Below are positions 13,347-25,610 of a stretch of DNA of 64,000 nucleotides, one piece after another. Under the pieces are notes generated by a model, which was given only the letters and a program-made list of their open reading frames with translations, had not been told where the DNA came from and ran no database searches. The position numbers were made by a program, and so were the translations under genes. This DNA is from Codonopsis lanceolata (Eukaryota > Streptophyta > Magnoliopsida > Asterales > Campanulaceae), in assembly GCA_013146195.2 (NCBI GenBank), contig CM028383.1, forward strand, positions 16,019,642 to 16,083,641. Direction: 5' to 3'. The number at the start of each line of letters is the position of its first letter. The stretch's first letter is position 1.

Positions 13347-14717
13347 TGTTTTTGGATCGGGTGATGATGCTAGAGGGTGGTGGAGGAGGAGGTGAAGGTG
13401 GTGGAGCAGGAGTAGAAGGTAGGGGCTCAGTAGGGATGAAGTTAGGGTGTGGTTGGCTTATAAGATGATCAAAAGAGGGCTGCTGGGCTAGGGACGACGT
13501 GGGAGACAGGATGGCAGTAGTGTGATCTGTAGGTGTAGGAGAAACAGGAGGCGGTGTGGGATGAAGTATACGTATAGATAGAGAACACCACTCATCAGCT
13601 TTTGGTATGGAGGTATTGTGATGGCAAGCACTTAGTCGGGCATATGGAAATTCATTTTCAACAAAGCGAACATTTCGAGAAGTATAAATCTTGGTTGTGA
13701 CAGGATCAAAACAGTGATAAGCACTTTGGGTTTTGGAGTAGCCTATGAATAGACAAGGAATGGATTTTGACTCTAATTTGTTCTTGGTATATGGACGTAA
13801 CCAAGGGTAACACAAACAACCAAAGCTCTGGAGCTTGAGATAGTTGGGTTGTGTACCAAACAGACAATGATAAGGAAAGGAGTTCGAGAGTGTTGGAGTT
13901 GGAAGTCTATTAATTAGATAGACGACAGTGGTGAAGGCGTGAGACCAATATTCAAGAGGGAGGTGAGTGTGGGCAAGAAGAAATAGGCCCGTTTCAGCAA
14001 TGTGGCGATGTCGTCATTCGACATAATCATTATGTTCAGGAGTGTGAGGAGTAGAAGTGAGGTGGGAGATACCATTAATGGTAAGAAAATTGGCTAAAGC
14101 TTGATATTCCCCCCATTATCAGAATACATGACTTTGATTTTTGTCTTGAAATAAGTTTCCACTAAGGCTCTGAATCTAATGAACACATTTTTTGTATCTG
14201 ATTTATTTTTGAGTGGATAAAACTAGATATGCTTGGTAAAATGATCGACAAAAATCACGTAATATTTAAATCCATCATGAGAGTATAAAGGAGAAGTCCA
14301 CATATCAGTATAAAGAAGATCGAGAGGAGCAGGTGAAAGCAAAGTGGATTTATTAAAAGAAAGTTTATGACTCTTATTACATTGACAGGAATCACAATTA
14401 AATAAGAGATCACTAGACACATTAAGCTGAAAACGAGAAACTAATTGTTTGAAAATAGCTAAGGAAGGATGCCTAAGACGATGATGCCAATCAATAGCGA
14501 ACGCTTTGACACTTGAGAAAACAAGAAAAGGTGCGGAAAATGGCCACTCATAAATACCATCCCTAGTTGGACCTTGGAAGAGATGTGCCCCCATGAGACG
14601 ATCCTTCACAACAAAACAAGCAGAAGTGAAGTTAATGGTCAGATTATTTTCTGAGCAAAGTTGGGAAACATGAATAATATTACGTGTCATGGTGGGTGCA
14701 CACAAAACATTTGACAT
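13246..14717 (-). pseudogene. Copia integrase, frameshifted
   Basis: The 14223-14717 frame holds the pre-integrase/HHCC region (WHHRLRHPSLAIFKQL, then CDSCQCNKSHK) and the start of the catalytic core (LLYTDMWTSP, YYVIFVDHFTKHI). After a disrupted stretch at 13816-14222, the 13246-13815 frame gives the integrase C-terminal region (KSIPCLFIGYSKTQ, YHCFDPVTTKIYTSRNVRF) and a Pro/Ser-rich linker into RT. Confidence 0.88.
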
Positions 14718-14777
14718 GAATAAAGAATAAGAAGTTGAAAGAGGGAAAAAGAAGGAACCAATATGAGATATAGGGAC

Positions 14778-15841
14778 TCATCTGCCATTGCCTATAACAA
14801 TTTCCTTTGTGCCATCGTAAGGATGATGAAGAGAGAGATTTGCCAAGTCATTGGTAACATGGTTTGAAGCACCTGCGTCCAAGAGCCAAGAGATGGGCTG
14901 AGCAGATGTGGTAGCAACATGAGCTTTGGGTTGAGACTGGTTGTAGAAAGGACGTGGTGGGTGGGGGAAATGGCAGGATGTTGCTGCTAGAAAATAGGAC
15001 ATAAATGAAGGGAGTGGCCAATGGTGTGACACCATTGACATTTACCTTGACAGCCAAGAGTTTTTGTAGAGTTAGGGGATTTAGGATTGGTGTGGGTATG
15101 CTTATGGTTGGGGAGAAAGTTTGTGGTGGGGATAGGATTAGAATGATGGTAATTGTTACGGGTAACAGTAGCATGGGCGAAAGCTAAGAAGGAAAGGGGA
15201 ATGGGTTGGGCTTTTATTGCAAGTTCACGATTAAGAAGTTTTTTGTGAAGTTCATCATATGAGATATGTGTATCACGGGCATGGACATCATCTACTACAC
15301 TTTGAAAGGAAGAATCCATAGACTCAAGAATCTTGTCAGTTATATCTTCTGGATCTATGGGTTTGCCAAGGAAGGCTAGTTGGTCTGTGCTAGCTTTGAT
15401 AGAGTTCATGAATTCCGTAATGGACTAAGATCCTCTAAAGCTTTGAAGGTAGTTTTCAACTGTTTGATATGGCCACCGGTTGGACGAGCAAAGTTGTGGG
15501 CAAGAGTATCCCATATCTCTTGAGTGGTGCAAGATCGAGAGATAATAGGAACTAAAGTAGGGGTTAAGGTACCAACAAGAGCTCCAAAAAGGAGTTTGTC
15601 CTAACGGACCCAAATACTATAAACAAGATTTGGTTGTAGTTTCTTTGGCTATGGTGGCTGGTGGCATAGGATTGGTACCATCCAGGAATTTGAACATCCC
15701 GTACCCTATAAGGGTTACTTCTATTTGAAGCTTCCACACAAGATAGTTCGTGGATATGAGCTTCAGAGTATTGGAGAGAGAAGCAATAATACGAGGGCAT
15801 TTAGGATCTAACTCGTTGGGGATTAAGTGAGAAGAGGCCAT
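14778..15841 (-). pseudogene. Copia gag and protease, frameshifted
   Basis: On the minus strand gag starts at ATG 15839-15841 (MASSHLIPNELDPKCPRI, then NYLVWKLQIEVTLIGYGMF). It continues in a broken frame through the UBN2-like region (LGKPIDPEDITDKILESM) to a CCHC knuckle (CQWCHTIGHSLHLC). The protease follows with WLLDAGASNHVT, where DAG replaces the usual DSG/DTG. Confidence 0.88.
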
Positions 15842-15867
15842 GTTTGTTTTGGTGAGATCAAACTTGC

Positions 15868-16041
15868 TGTAATACTTTACAGGACTTATATAATACACAG
15901 AAAGAACAAGAGTTGAAATACAACACAAACTCCTAACATGGCCTAGCTGTGAATAGGATATAACACTAGAGTTTGACAGTGAGTGAAATACATTAAGGTG
16001 AAGAGAATGAGTCCGGATGAGACTTTCTGATATCTGTAACA
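15868..16041 (-). repeat. 5' LTR of the copia element
   Basis: It matches 11560-11742. On the minus strand it runs from TGTTACAGATATC to GTATTACA. Only 26 bases separate it from the gag ATG, and no TGGTATCAGAGC primer-binding site follows it. Confidence 0.85.
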
Positions 16042-16729
16042 CATATGAGAAGAAATAAGAAGAAGGCATTTTTCAAAATTTTGATACAATAGTAAGCTAA
16101 AGTTGAGCAATCAAGCCTCAAATACTTTAACTCGACTTAAACCTCTTATAGATCCCGACATTCTTTGTAGATTTCGATGCTTTAAAAGTAAAAGAAACAT
16201 GTGACAATGTCAATAAAGTAACCAAGAAAAATTATTTGGCCGTGATCGACGTTCATTTTTGTGGTTCTTTTGTACTCCGCCCATCTTAAATTAAATGTCT
16301 TTTGTTATATTTTAAAACTTGTAAAACAAATTGTAATATCTCGAACCCGAAAGTTCAACCCAATATACATTACCCATTAAACGCATGTACATGCACAATT
16401 AGGCATATCACAAGCACACTTAAAAATTTATGGATGATGATGGTGTCTTGTGGCAATGGGTGATTATTTTAAAGACAAATACAAACCCCACATACATCTA
16501 ATCAATGTGACTTAAATTATTGTCCTAACTAATTTGACTGCTTGAGTCAGTACCATTATTTTCTAAATGAAAAATTGACATATTTACTTATTTATTTACT
16601 CAAAATTATAAAACATGCAATTTACAGGACTTTTAAAGTATGATGAATTATGTGTTGATTAAAAAATATACTTCAAATTTTTATTTGAAAAGTATTCATA
16701 TTAACTCAAAAAGTCAAATTAGAATAATA
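16042..16729. other. Intergenic, no gene recognised
   Basis: AT-rich DNA. A MITE-like left end (TACTCCGCCCATCTTAAATT) occurs at about 16274 without a clear partner. I see nothing else. Confidence 0.45.
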
Positions 16730-16969
16730 CTCAGGCTGTTCCAGATAAAAAGTACACCATACTATTTTTGGATGTTTTACATAAAGAGTCCACTTAAAAA
16801 AAATGTGCTTATATTTTCCATAATCTTTTATTTTTAACCTTCACTTGTATTGTAAACATATTTGTTGTACTTAAATATTTTTGTAATTATGATCAACTCT
16901 AATAATACTTATATATCCCTTAATTATTAGATTTTTCAAACGTGAATTTTTTTGGTGGAACAGATGGAG
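16730..16969. mobile_element. Stowaway-like MITE
   Basis: The left terminus CTCAGGCTGTTCCAG and right terminus TGGAACAGATGGAG are imperfect inverted repeats flanked by TA (16728-16729, 16970-16971). About 240 bp and non-coding. Confidence 0.6.
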
Positions 16970-17073
16970 TATTAATTATCAGATGAAAAAAAAAAAGATG
17001 GTCTCATTAATTTGACATCACTAAAATTACATATTTTGACAATATTAAAAATATTTTTTTCTTAAAACTTATA

Positions 17074-17321
17074 TTCTCTTCGTCCTAAATTGTTGTCTTG
17101 TTTGATCCGACACACAGATTAAGAAGAAAATAATCCACTTGATTATTAATATTGATATAATGTGTAGTTTTACTTTAGTACCTATGTGTATACTCATAAT
17201 TAAAGTAAAATATAAGTAAGGATAAAATGGTAGAAGTGTTTTTCTAAAAAAAAAAAAAAACTTTCAACAAGAATTTTTTTTAGAACGGACGAAAAAAGAA
17301 AAAAAAATGGGACAGAGGAAG
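17074..17321. mobile_element. Stowaway MITE, copy 2 (inverted)
   Basis: The reverse complement of copy 1 aligns along most of its length (shared CATAATTAAAGTAAA and GATTATTAATATTG-like cores). Ends are TTCTCTTCGTCCTAAAT and GGGACAGAGGAAG with TA flanks. Confidence 0.75.
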
Positions 17322-18376
17322 TACAAAATATATTTAAAAAAGGTTTACTTTAAAGCTGAGGGCGTGATAGCTGTACTTAGGCCTAATAATTGAGTGAGTG
17401 ACGTGAGTTCTGAGTTGGATTGGATATGGTCGGATTGAGATAAGTAACTGGTGGAACGAGTCGGAACTCATTAGAAATCAAATATCAAATATGTCGAAAT
17501 GTGTCGGATTGTGTTAAACCTAGTAACATGTCAAAATGGGTTGACCCAACTTAACCTGAAATTTTTTTCAAAAATCTATATATTTATAAAGTAAAAATTA
17601 TTGATAAAAATGGGCCACTGGATCAACGGGCGCTTTAGCTAGATCAAAAAATGATAACTAGTTAGAATAGATATTTTCAAGTCGAATCAAATGACTTACA
17701 AATTTATTCACGTAGATACGAGTCAAATCTGTTGTTTCATTGACTCGGTTGTCTCGGAAAAAATATTACTCCAAATTCCAAAAGAAGTTGACCTATCAAC
17801 TTAAGACTCAGTCGATTATGATTTCACCAACCTTTTCCCTTGTTTGGCTACAAATAGCCAAGGAAGTTAAATCAATCAAAGGACCCACATGAATGTTTAA
17901 TTCTTCCGCATTCTCTTTTCGTACTTATGATATTTGTTGGGTCCTATTCCTATATATTGCTAACAAAGTATGGAAAAGTGGGAAAAGTGGGAAACATTCC
18001 ATCCCCAAATCCAATGGATCTTAAGATTCAATTCTTGGTTTCCAAATTTAGATTTTATTGGCCCCGTTTGGTAAATTTTCATATGAGGTCAAAAGCAAGT
18101 CATGACTTCCACCCAATTTTTCTTGAATTGAAATTTAATTTCCTAGCTAGTTTTATTTTTTAGTTGGTTTACTTTAGGTAATTTTCTTCAATGATTTGCA
18201 AACAAATTTCATCCTGTTTAAATTTGTGTTATATTGTATTAGACACAATTATCCCTCGTCATATGATGATAAAGTTTAGTACAAGAGATGGTTCGATATA
18301 CAAGAGCCTTACAAAACATGAAGCTTTTATATACGTTCTTATCGATCACTCCTAACTAACCCTTAAATGGTTGTTT
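17322..18376. other. Intergenic, no gene recognised
   Basis: AT-rich. Short frames at about 17927-18163 show no motif and no coding-like composition. I see nothing else. Confidence 0.45.
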
Positions 18377-18381
18377 GGTTC

Positions 18382-18759
18382 TGACCACACCACGAGAGGT
18401 GGGTGTCGAAAGTCTCATTGTTCGTGAGTGGTCCGTTGTGCTGTTCGATGGATCGATATCTAGCTATATAAATTGCAAAATGGAGCACCGTGAAACAATG
18501 GGGAGGGTTCTCCGCTAAACCCTCCGACGTGTGAGTAAGTCTTAACCGAGAAAAAAGAGGGAGCGTGCCTCCCATGTGTGTTTAATAGAGAGAGAGAAGT
18601 AGAGAGTCTGAAAGAGAGAGAGTGAATAAGGAAGGAGGACTCTTCTATTTATAGTACCTCTATGTGTTTACTTGGTTTGGGCTTGAGCCCTTCTTTAGGT
18701 ATAAACTTACTCTGGGCTTTTAGGGAGTACTTAAGGGGGTATATTTTCGGTCCACATCA
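18382..18759. mobile_element. Solo LTR with 5-bp duplication
   Basis: A 378-bp segment begins TGACCACACC and ends GTCCACATCA. It is flanked by perfect GGTTC repeats at 18377-18381 and 18760-18764. TG...CA ends with a 5-bp duplication mark an LTR left by recombination. It holds a TATA-like CTATTTATAG at about 18645 and GA-rich tracts. Orientation and family are not fixed. Confidence 0.75.
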
Positions 18760-18945
18760 GGTTCAGTAGTTACGAGATTAAATTGATATGAAATAAAATA
18801 AATCATTATACTCATCCACAAAACCCTTCCAACTCTCAGATTTTGGGCTGCATCCATATCATTTCATTTGAGTAAAGATTAATGGTGATGGAAATTGAGA
18901 AAGCAGACATAGCTAAGAATTAAGGGTTCCAGTCCTCTAAAGAAT

Positions 18946-18947
<2 letters not shown>

Positions 18948-19014
<67 letters not shown>
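18948..19014. repeat. (TA)n microsatellite
   Basis: About 67 bp of uninterrupted TA dinucleotides. Confidence 0.95.
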
Positions 19015-19016
<2 letters not shown>

Positions 19017-22000
19017 AATTGCCCCATGATTGTCTCCACATGTATTAAGTATTAACACATGAATGACAACCTCAAATGCTCATTTCTTAACTTTAAAGTT
19101 CCCAAGTTGCACAAAGGTTAAATAAACTAATTCCTAATGACATATATTGTCCTTGTTTAATACTAGTAGTTTGTAGGGTTACCCAACAACAAATGCACTA
19201 AAACTAAGTTCTAGGTGGACATAAAAGACAACAAATGGAGTGGCTTAAACCTCAGTGTGTGGGGAATGGGGATCTCTTCTTGTAAGGCTTAAATAGTTTA
19301 GGTTTCCATGAAACACCAATCACATTTGGTCTCCACATGAGGGTGTGGACTATGGACTCAAAATTACTAATCCCACCAATCATGGAATTTATAATATAAA
19401 GTAGGCCACCTTCTTCCTGTGGAGCTCCCCCCCTTCTCTCTTTCCAATCACAAACATTTTAAAGTTTTTATAAGTGGGAGGGGAATTTAGTGGAAAATCA
19501 TCCTAGATAATATAGTCACAAGCATGTCCGAATGAACCAATAACTAAACCCAAAAAAGAAATTTTGGTTCATTTTGATCACATACATTACTCAAACGCAG
19601 CATTAATAAAACATATTGTACTTGAAAACTGCATTATCGACAAAACGCAAGTCCAAACAAAATCTTATTCTATAGTTTAGATATATATTTTCTTTTCTTT
19701 TTTTTCTCATAAGGGGGGTATGAGAAGAGATCGAACCTGAGACCTCACACTTTGTGAAGCCACATGTCTACCACTGACCACCCCCTTATAGTTTAGATAT
19801 ATATATGTGTGTGCAATAAGGAATCAAATGGGAAAAAAAAACATTTGGATTAGATGGTGACTTGGACAAGAGGAACCATCCTATGAGCAACAATCAAGAA
19901 AGTAATCCAGAATCCATAATTTGGCAATTTAGTGGTGTGAAAATCTTTTAATCCATGGAGAATATGGAATAATTATATAAGGTGATAAAGAATTATATGG
20001 AATAAGATGAAAAAGATCTCTTCAAAAACGTTTAATCAACTTCAATTACAACTTTCTTATGAGTGATTAATGGAATTTAAGGTCTAATTAGCACTTGGGA
20101 TGAGACAATAGCTAGTCAATATCTTATTAAGACTATTTTACACAAATTCATCACCTTTCCATTTACTCCACTCCACTACACTTGGGATGGGTCCAACTGA
20201 ACTTTTGGATTCTTCTGTATGCATGTGTGAGGATAATTTAATCATTTTTAGGGCAGAAAATTTCAATGTTGTTGGTCTTTATTCATTCATTTAGGTTTTA
20301 AATTAAAGAAGGTAAATTTTAAAAATATCCTTAAGAATTACCTGGTGCTCGTTTGTTGAATTATTTTTGGTCTTTGATTTATAATAAGTCATATTTATAG
20401 TATTTATTTCAACTTATTACATGATTACAATATCTTTGATACATAAAAAAAAATCAAAATCAAAAGTCACAAGTAAGATACTTATACACACTTATAATAA
20501 GTCGAAAGCCATCACTTAAACGTCAACTGCCACAAACAATTTCAATAGTATAGGTAATGTGTTGGAAACTTGTTTCCAGTAAAGGCTTAAACGAGGAAAT
20601 TGTGTGAGTAGTTAGTGGGAAATCTCATGTTGGGAATAAAAGGGAATGAACTCTACTTTATAAAAAATAGATTTTAGGCTTAACAATTGGTCCTTTGGCT
20701 ATGTACGAGGGAAGACCTAACTAAGTGCAGGTCCAAACACACACGCTGCCGCTGCCGGCTCGGCTAGGCAACCAATTCCTTCCAAGACCAAACAGTTCAA
20801 GTGGTTGTGTGACCCTTTTAAACCGGTTGTGTCTCTTTAAGACAAAACGGTTACAACAGCAGTTATGTCCGAAACAGTTGTATCTGTTTCAGACACGTCT
20901 CAATCATTCCCAACTCCCAACGTCACGAAAAAATTCCTCTCTTCTGTATGATATCTTTTTATCCTAAACAGATAATATAACAGCGTGTTCAGATTCGCCG
21001 ATGATTAAAATTGAAAAGTCTGACCTTTTCAGTCACATAACGCAAACAACCCTAATCGAATTTTATGCAGGAACCAAAAGGAAATAAAAAATGTGAAGAA
21101 ATTTCTGTAGCTGTAGGCTGTAGCATTACAATTTCCAAGATTATGCTCATAGTAGTAATAATTTTTTAATGTGAGTGTAGCATTATTCTTTGCTTTACTA
21201 CTTGTAGTTGTCGACGACCGAATGGTGGATGTATTTGCTAAATTAATTATTGGAGGAAGGGGTCAAAGTAGTTGCTTAATGCTCTAAGAAGATGCAAACA
21301 AGGAATCATATCTTTCTTTCTTTCTAGCTTAACAAAGTTGAGTCTTTAAACATGCTCTCTCTCTCCCTCCCCGATCATTATTCTTTTAAAAGGGATTTTT
21401 TTATTTTTTTTATTTTTTTGTTAACAAGTGCTCCATACATCAACAACTGAATAATTAACTGGTAATTATCAATAATTTCGGAAATTTAATTGCTATATTT
21501 CTACATATATTTTTTTACTTAAAAATATATATATATATTCATTTTAAAAAAGTGATGGAAAGACGAAAAGAATTAATTCTTTACTTAACCTGCTCAAGTT
21601 AAAAAATTATTCACTCAATCATCATCATTGAATAAATTTCCATCTTGAGCTTAGTCCACCAATGCATAAGTATCCAGTAATGGTATGCTCAAATGACCCA
21701 TTATCTGCAATCAAGTGGGATACTAGCTAGGGTTCCTTTAAAATAAAAAATGAAAAAGGTCACAATTGATGTAAGCTTTGAAGATAAAGGGTCCATAATG
21801 CAATATATTTATGTTATGAGGTTTATTTTGCAATGACATGTTTCCTGGTCTAAAATAAGAGAGAAACTTTAGTTTAATATAAGGGATTTTTCCAGTTTAA
21901 TTATGAGAGATATAGTACTTTACTTATCTGGATTGCACTTAACCACAAGCTAAACAAATAGTGTCCAAAATAGTGTTCATAATTGTTTACCTTTTTGCAT

Positions 22001-22670
22001 TTATATGAACTATGAAGAATATAATTATAGTCCATCCGTTTTGGACAAAGAGTTTATTATTATATTTTTGAAATATTTTATTGAAAAAATAAATTTTTAA
22101 AAATTAAGATATAAAAATATTATTTTATTACTAAAGAGCTATTAAATGCTATTTTATTTAAAAAATTAACTTTCAAATTAAAACTTTTTAATCAAGTGCA
22201 AATGAGTGCAAATGATTGAATTTGATTTATGTTATTTTATTACTAAAGAGCTTTGTCTATTCTTTTTCTTATTGAGTGCAAATGATTGAATTTGATTTAT
22301 GTTATTTTTCGTTATCACTTTTACCTTATTTTTTTAAATTTCTCTGATGGTTCAAGACTAAAACTCAACGCAACTGTATTTTCATAACCCGAAAGCTAGA
22401 ACAATCTTACCAGTTAATTTACTCACTTGGCGGTCTTTACCATTATAATTATTATTTATTACTTCAACACCGACAAAAAGATCAACTTTTAGTTATTTTT
22501 GTATTAGGAAATCTTTGATTGAACAAAAAAAAGTAGATTTTTTAGTAGATCTCTTGTAGGATGGTCTTATGGATGTTAATCCGTAAGATAGATCTATCTA
22601 TGTTAAATGAGTCAAAATTCAGTAATCTCAGTGTAACCTCTCGATTTTTGAAAATTACATCGTCACCCTT
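19015..22670. other. Intergenic, no gene recognised
   Basis: AT-rich DNA with no recognisable coding or RNA gene. An open frame at 20725-20967 is in slightly GC-richer DNA but encodes nothing I recognise. Partial MITE-like ends occur near 22030. A near-duplicate phrase around GAGTGCAAATGATTGAATTT repeats at about 22200-22300. Confidence 0.45.
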
Positions 22671-22677
22671 CACGTGC

Positions 22678-23095
22678 ATAAATAAAAAGTGTTATTTTTT
22701 AGTATTAAAAGTATCACTTTTTAATATTAATTGTGTCACTTTTCAACATAAAATATCTCTCATTCCGTTTTTAATAAAAATTACTATCATTTTTTCCCTT
22801 TAAAAGATGTTATTTTTTAGCCTTAAATGTGTTACTTTAAATGTGTTACTTTTGCTTTGAAAAATGCTACTTCCATTATAAATGTATAAATTAAAATTGT
22901 CACGGTTAGTTTTAAAGTATCACATTTTAGTATTAAAGGTGTTACTTTTTAGTATTAAAAGTGTCACTTTTTAGTATTAAGAGTGTTATTTTGCATTTTA
23001 ATAAAAATATTTTTTTTGGCATAAAAAGAGTTATTTTTGACCTCAAAATGTGTCATATTTTAGCATTAAAGGTGTCATTTTTGCCTTTAAAATGA
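22678..23095. repeat. Degenerate minisatellite (GTGTCACTTTTTAGTATTAA type)
   Basis: A ~22-24-bp unit around GTGTTACTTTTTAGTATTAAA recurs irregularly through the stretch, clearest at 22685-22745 and 22915-22985. Any reading frame in it is a by-product. Confidence 0.7.
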
Positions 23096-23119
23096 TTCGC
23101 TTAGCGTTTCATCAAAATC

Positions 23120-23545
23120 TGTTAGGATTCGTCAAACATTCCAAAACAAATAAGGCTAATGGAGCTAACACAAGATGAAAGTACAAGGCGTGGGAAACAT
23201 AAGAATTTCAGCAACAAACTTTGAAAATACAAGGGCACTGGAGCAAAATGAGAAAGTTCTCATTAATGTGCTGTCACCTTTACCGAGTTGACACGTGACA
23301 CCCTCCTCTTGGGTGACCCGTGTGCTATGTTGTCGGATCCAGATTGCGGGTTTTAGCCCTATTTATTCAATTTTTAGCCTATTTTCACTCATATTTTGAC
23401 TCGATTTCTTATTGGATAACCCGTAGTCTTTGTTGATGGGTTACCCGTTTCATCAACCTTCTTTTTATCAAATTTGGGGCTCCGTCTTACGAATTTAGGA
23501 TCCATAAAATCGTCATACGTAAATTTTTGCCTTGATTTTTTGTTT
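23120..23545. other. Possible gypsy-type LTR remnant
   Basis: The phrase AAGGCTAATGGAGCTAA, followed by text on hexamer-rich CACGTGACACC and a TATA-like CCTATTTATTCA, resembles the tract at about 60780-60990. No ends can be fixed. Confidence 0.3.
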
Positions 23546-23799
23546 CTCCCTCCGTCTTTAAATTATCGTCTTGATGGACTTAGCGCACGATTTAAGAAAA
23601 CACATTCGTATGGATTATTTATATTAGTTTGATATGTAATTTACTTTTAAACTCATATACATATCGCCCATAATTAAAGTATAATGAAAAAAATAAGGAT
23701 AAAGTGATAAAAATGTTATTTTAAAAAGAAAAATTTCAAAGAAAATAATTACGTTAAAACGGAAGAAAAAAAAAGACAATAATTTAAGAACGGATGGAA
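23546..23799. mobile_element. Stowaway MITE, copy 3
   Basis: It begins CTCCCTCCGTCTTTAAAT and ends AATTTAAGAACGGATGGA. The interior (GATTATTTATATTAGTTTG, CATAATTAAAGTATAATG) matches copy 2 in the same orientation. Confidence 0.75.
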
Positions 23800-23846
23800 T
23801 ACTAAATTCATGATGGACTAGTTTTGCTTGTAAAGTCCATTTACAA

Positions 23847-24089
23847 CGACTCCGGATCCTCTATTCCAAAACTGTATTTTATCTCATATTCTACCGTCAG
23901 ATTCTTGTCACGTGTCAATCGTTAATAAATAAAATCAATTACTAAGTTGATTGTGTTTCCATAACAATAAGAAACCGTGAAATCTAGCTCAATATTTTTT
24001 TTTTTGTGACAAATTCTCATTGACACGTGGCAAGAATTCGACGGTAGAATAGGAGATAAAATATAATTTTAGAATAAAAGATCCGAACT
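23847..24089. mobile_element. MULE-type MITE with ~70-bp TIRs
   Basis: The left arm (GGATCCTCTATTCCAAAAC ... TTTATCTCATATTCTACCG ... CACGTGTCAA) is repeated inverted at the right end to 24089. It is flanked by CATTTACAA (23838-23846) and CATTTATAA (24090-24098), a 9-bp duplication with one mismatch as expected for Mutator-like elements. Non-coding. Confidence 0.8.
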
Positions 24090-24387
24090 CATTTATAACT
24101 ATTTAAAATGCATAAAATTTCCCTCCTTGATTAGATTCTCTTGACAAATCTTTGCTTACACGTTAGAAGAAGCTAAAGTAAAATTTATATTTCTATAATT
24201 TACAAAGTACCAACACTGAGACTTATTTATCTGACCCTTTTTGGACTTCAACAGGAGTTTTTGTGCTTTCAAGTTAACTTTTTGCTCTAAACATCTTCTC
24301 CGTACCATTATCATCAATTCCTTAAAATAAAAGTTTATTTTAATTGGGCATTTAATTATTGTCGATAACATGTTTTACAGTATTGTA

Positions 24388-25010
24388 CTAGTGAAGCATC
24401 TGTGCGTTACACAATTTGTTCACGGATATAAATTTATATATTTAATTAAAAATAAGTAATAGATAATTAAAATTTTTAATATAAATAAAATAAACGAAAA
24501 TTAATAAACATTAAAATTAAAGATAGAGAGTCAAATAAATTTGAAAATGTTATTATAAATTTTAGAATACTTATTTATATACAACATTTGTCGTTGAACA
24601 TGTACGATTATTACAACTATCACTATCACATAACAAAGTTCGAATATTCTTAGGATTAGTAACTCTAGGTAAAGCGAGATACAACATGTTATGACTAAAA
24701 ACATTTTTTTTTAAATGAAGTCCTATGTTAGACAATGACTATCCCTAATATTTATTTATAGATATTGCGCAAGATACTATTAGTGGAAAATGTGTTTTCT
24801 GGATTTTGAATAAAATTCTATGATCAGATGGTATCACTGACAAAGAACTTAACTTTCTAAAATATGGTTTCCCATAAATTATAGTATTCTGAAAGTATAT
24901 ATATATATGTTTATTATCATATGTTCATATCATAATTAACCATCATAATTTGAAGTAACTCAACTTTCTAAAATATGGTTTCAACGATCTTGCGTCATTA
25001 TTTAATAAAT
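24388..25010 (-). mobile_element. Helitron remnant: 3' end and helicase C-terminus
   Basis: On the minus strand about 24560-24840 translates to a decayed PIF1-like Helitron helicase end. Visible blocks are IPSDHRILFK, SINKY and SLSNIGLHL, then HNMLYLALPRVTNPKNIRTL and TTNVVYK. The expected MTINKSQGQSL box is broken by stops. The minus strand then runs to a TGTG-TAACG-CACA hairpin (24401-24413) and ends CTAG at 24388-24391, followed by T. A hairpin about 10 nt before CTRR is the Helitron 3' signature. Confidence 0.8.
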
Positions 25011-25019
25011 AATTGACAT

Positions 25020-25610
25020 AATCTATCGTTTATATATAATTATGTTGTATCTGCATTAACTTTCTATAACGATAGAAAATTATATACTTAAATAAAGTTG
25101 AATACTATAAAAATTAAGAACTTTAATATGAACAAAATAAAAAAAAATTAAAGATAGTAGATCACATATATTTTAAAAATATTATTATTAATTTTAGAAT
25201 AGTTCTTAATAAACAACATTTGTCGTTGAACATGTATAACTATTACTACTATCACTATCTCATAACAAAATTTGAAGACGTTTAGGATTAGTAACTCTAC
25301 ACAAAACAACTACAATTGGTCATGACTAAAAGAATGTTTTTTTAAAGATGTTCTATAGTAGACAATGATTGACCATGACTCTTATTTCTAGACATTGTTT
25401 AAGACACCATCATCGAACTATCCTCTTTGGAATTTGAATGAAATTCTATTATCAGAAGATGTCAATGATATTCTTGGAATCAAAATGATGCCACCAGAAT
25501 TATCATTTGAAAGAACTCGACCTTCTAAGACATGGTTTCACAGTTTGGTTTCAATTTCTTGTGTCATTGCATTACTTAAGGTAATGATCAATCTTTGTAA
25601 TGATTAGTCT
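25020..25610 (-). mobile_element. Helitron helicase remnant, second copy
   Basis: This is a diverged repeat of the preceding Helitron piece (shared ACAACATTTGTCGTTGAACA and GGATTAGTAACTCTA). It extends further upstream in the helicase: the minus strand reads ILIPRISLTSSDNRISFKF, then the VGLYL-HGQLY-like region and the ...NVVY end. Stops and indels make it non-functional. Confidence 0.75.

Larger units (their letters stand above)
11560..16041 (-). mobile_element. Ty1/copia LTR retrotransposon, decayed
   Basis: A ~4.5-kb element transcribed from the minus strand. Direct LTRs flank, in order on that strand, gag, protease, integrase, reverse transcriptase and RNase H, which is copia order. The short LTRs (~175-183 bp) and compact size resemble Ale/Retrofit-type lineages; lineage is inference. 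A polypurine stretch (TTGCGGGGGCA) lies just before the 3' LTR. Many frameshifts and stops break the polyprotein, and I see no clear 5-bp target duplication. The element is inactive. Confidence 0.93.

Noticed and set aside
12925..13468. Plus-strand frames over the copia pol region
   Set aside because: They are antisense shadows of integrase and reverse transcriptase.
11503..16090. TTTTTCAAAATTTTGA-like strings on both sides of the copia element as a target duplication
   Set aside because: They lie tens of bases outside the LTR ends and differ; copia duplications are ~5 bp at the ends.
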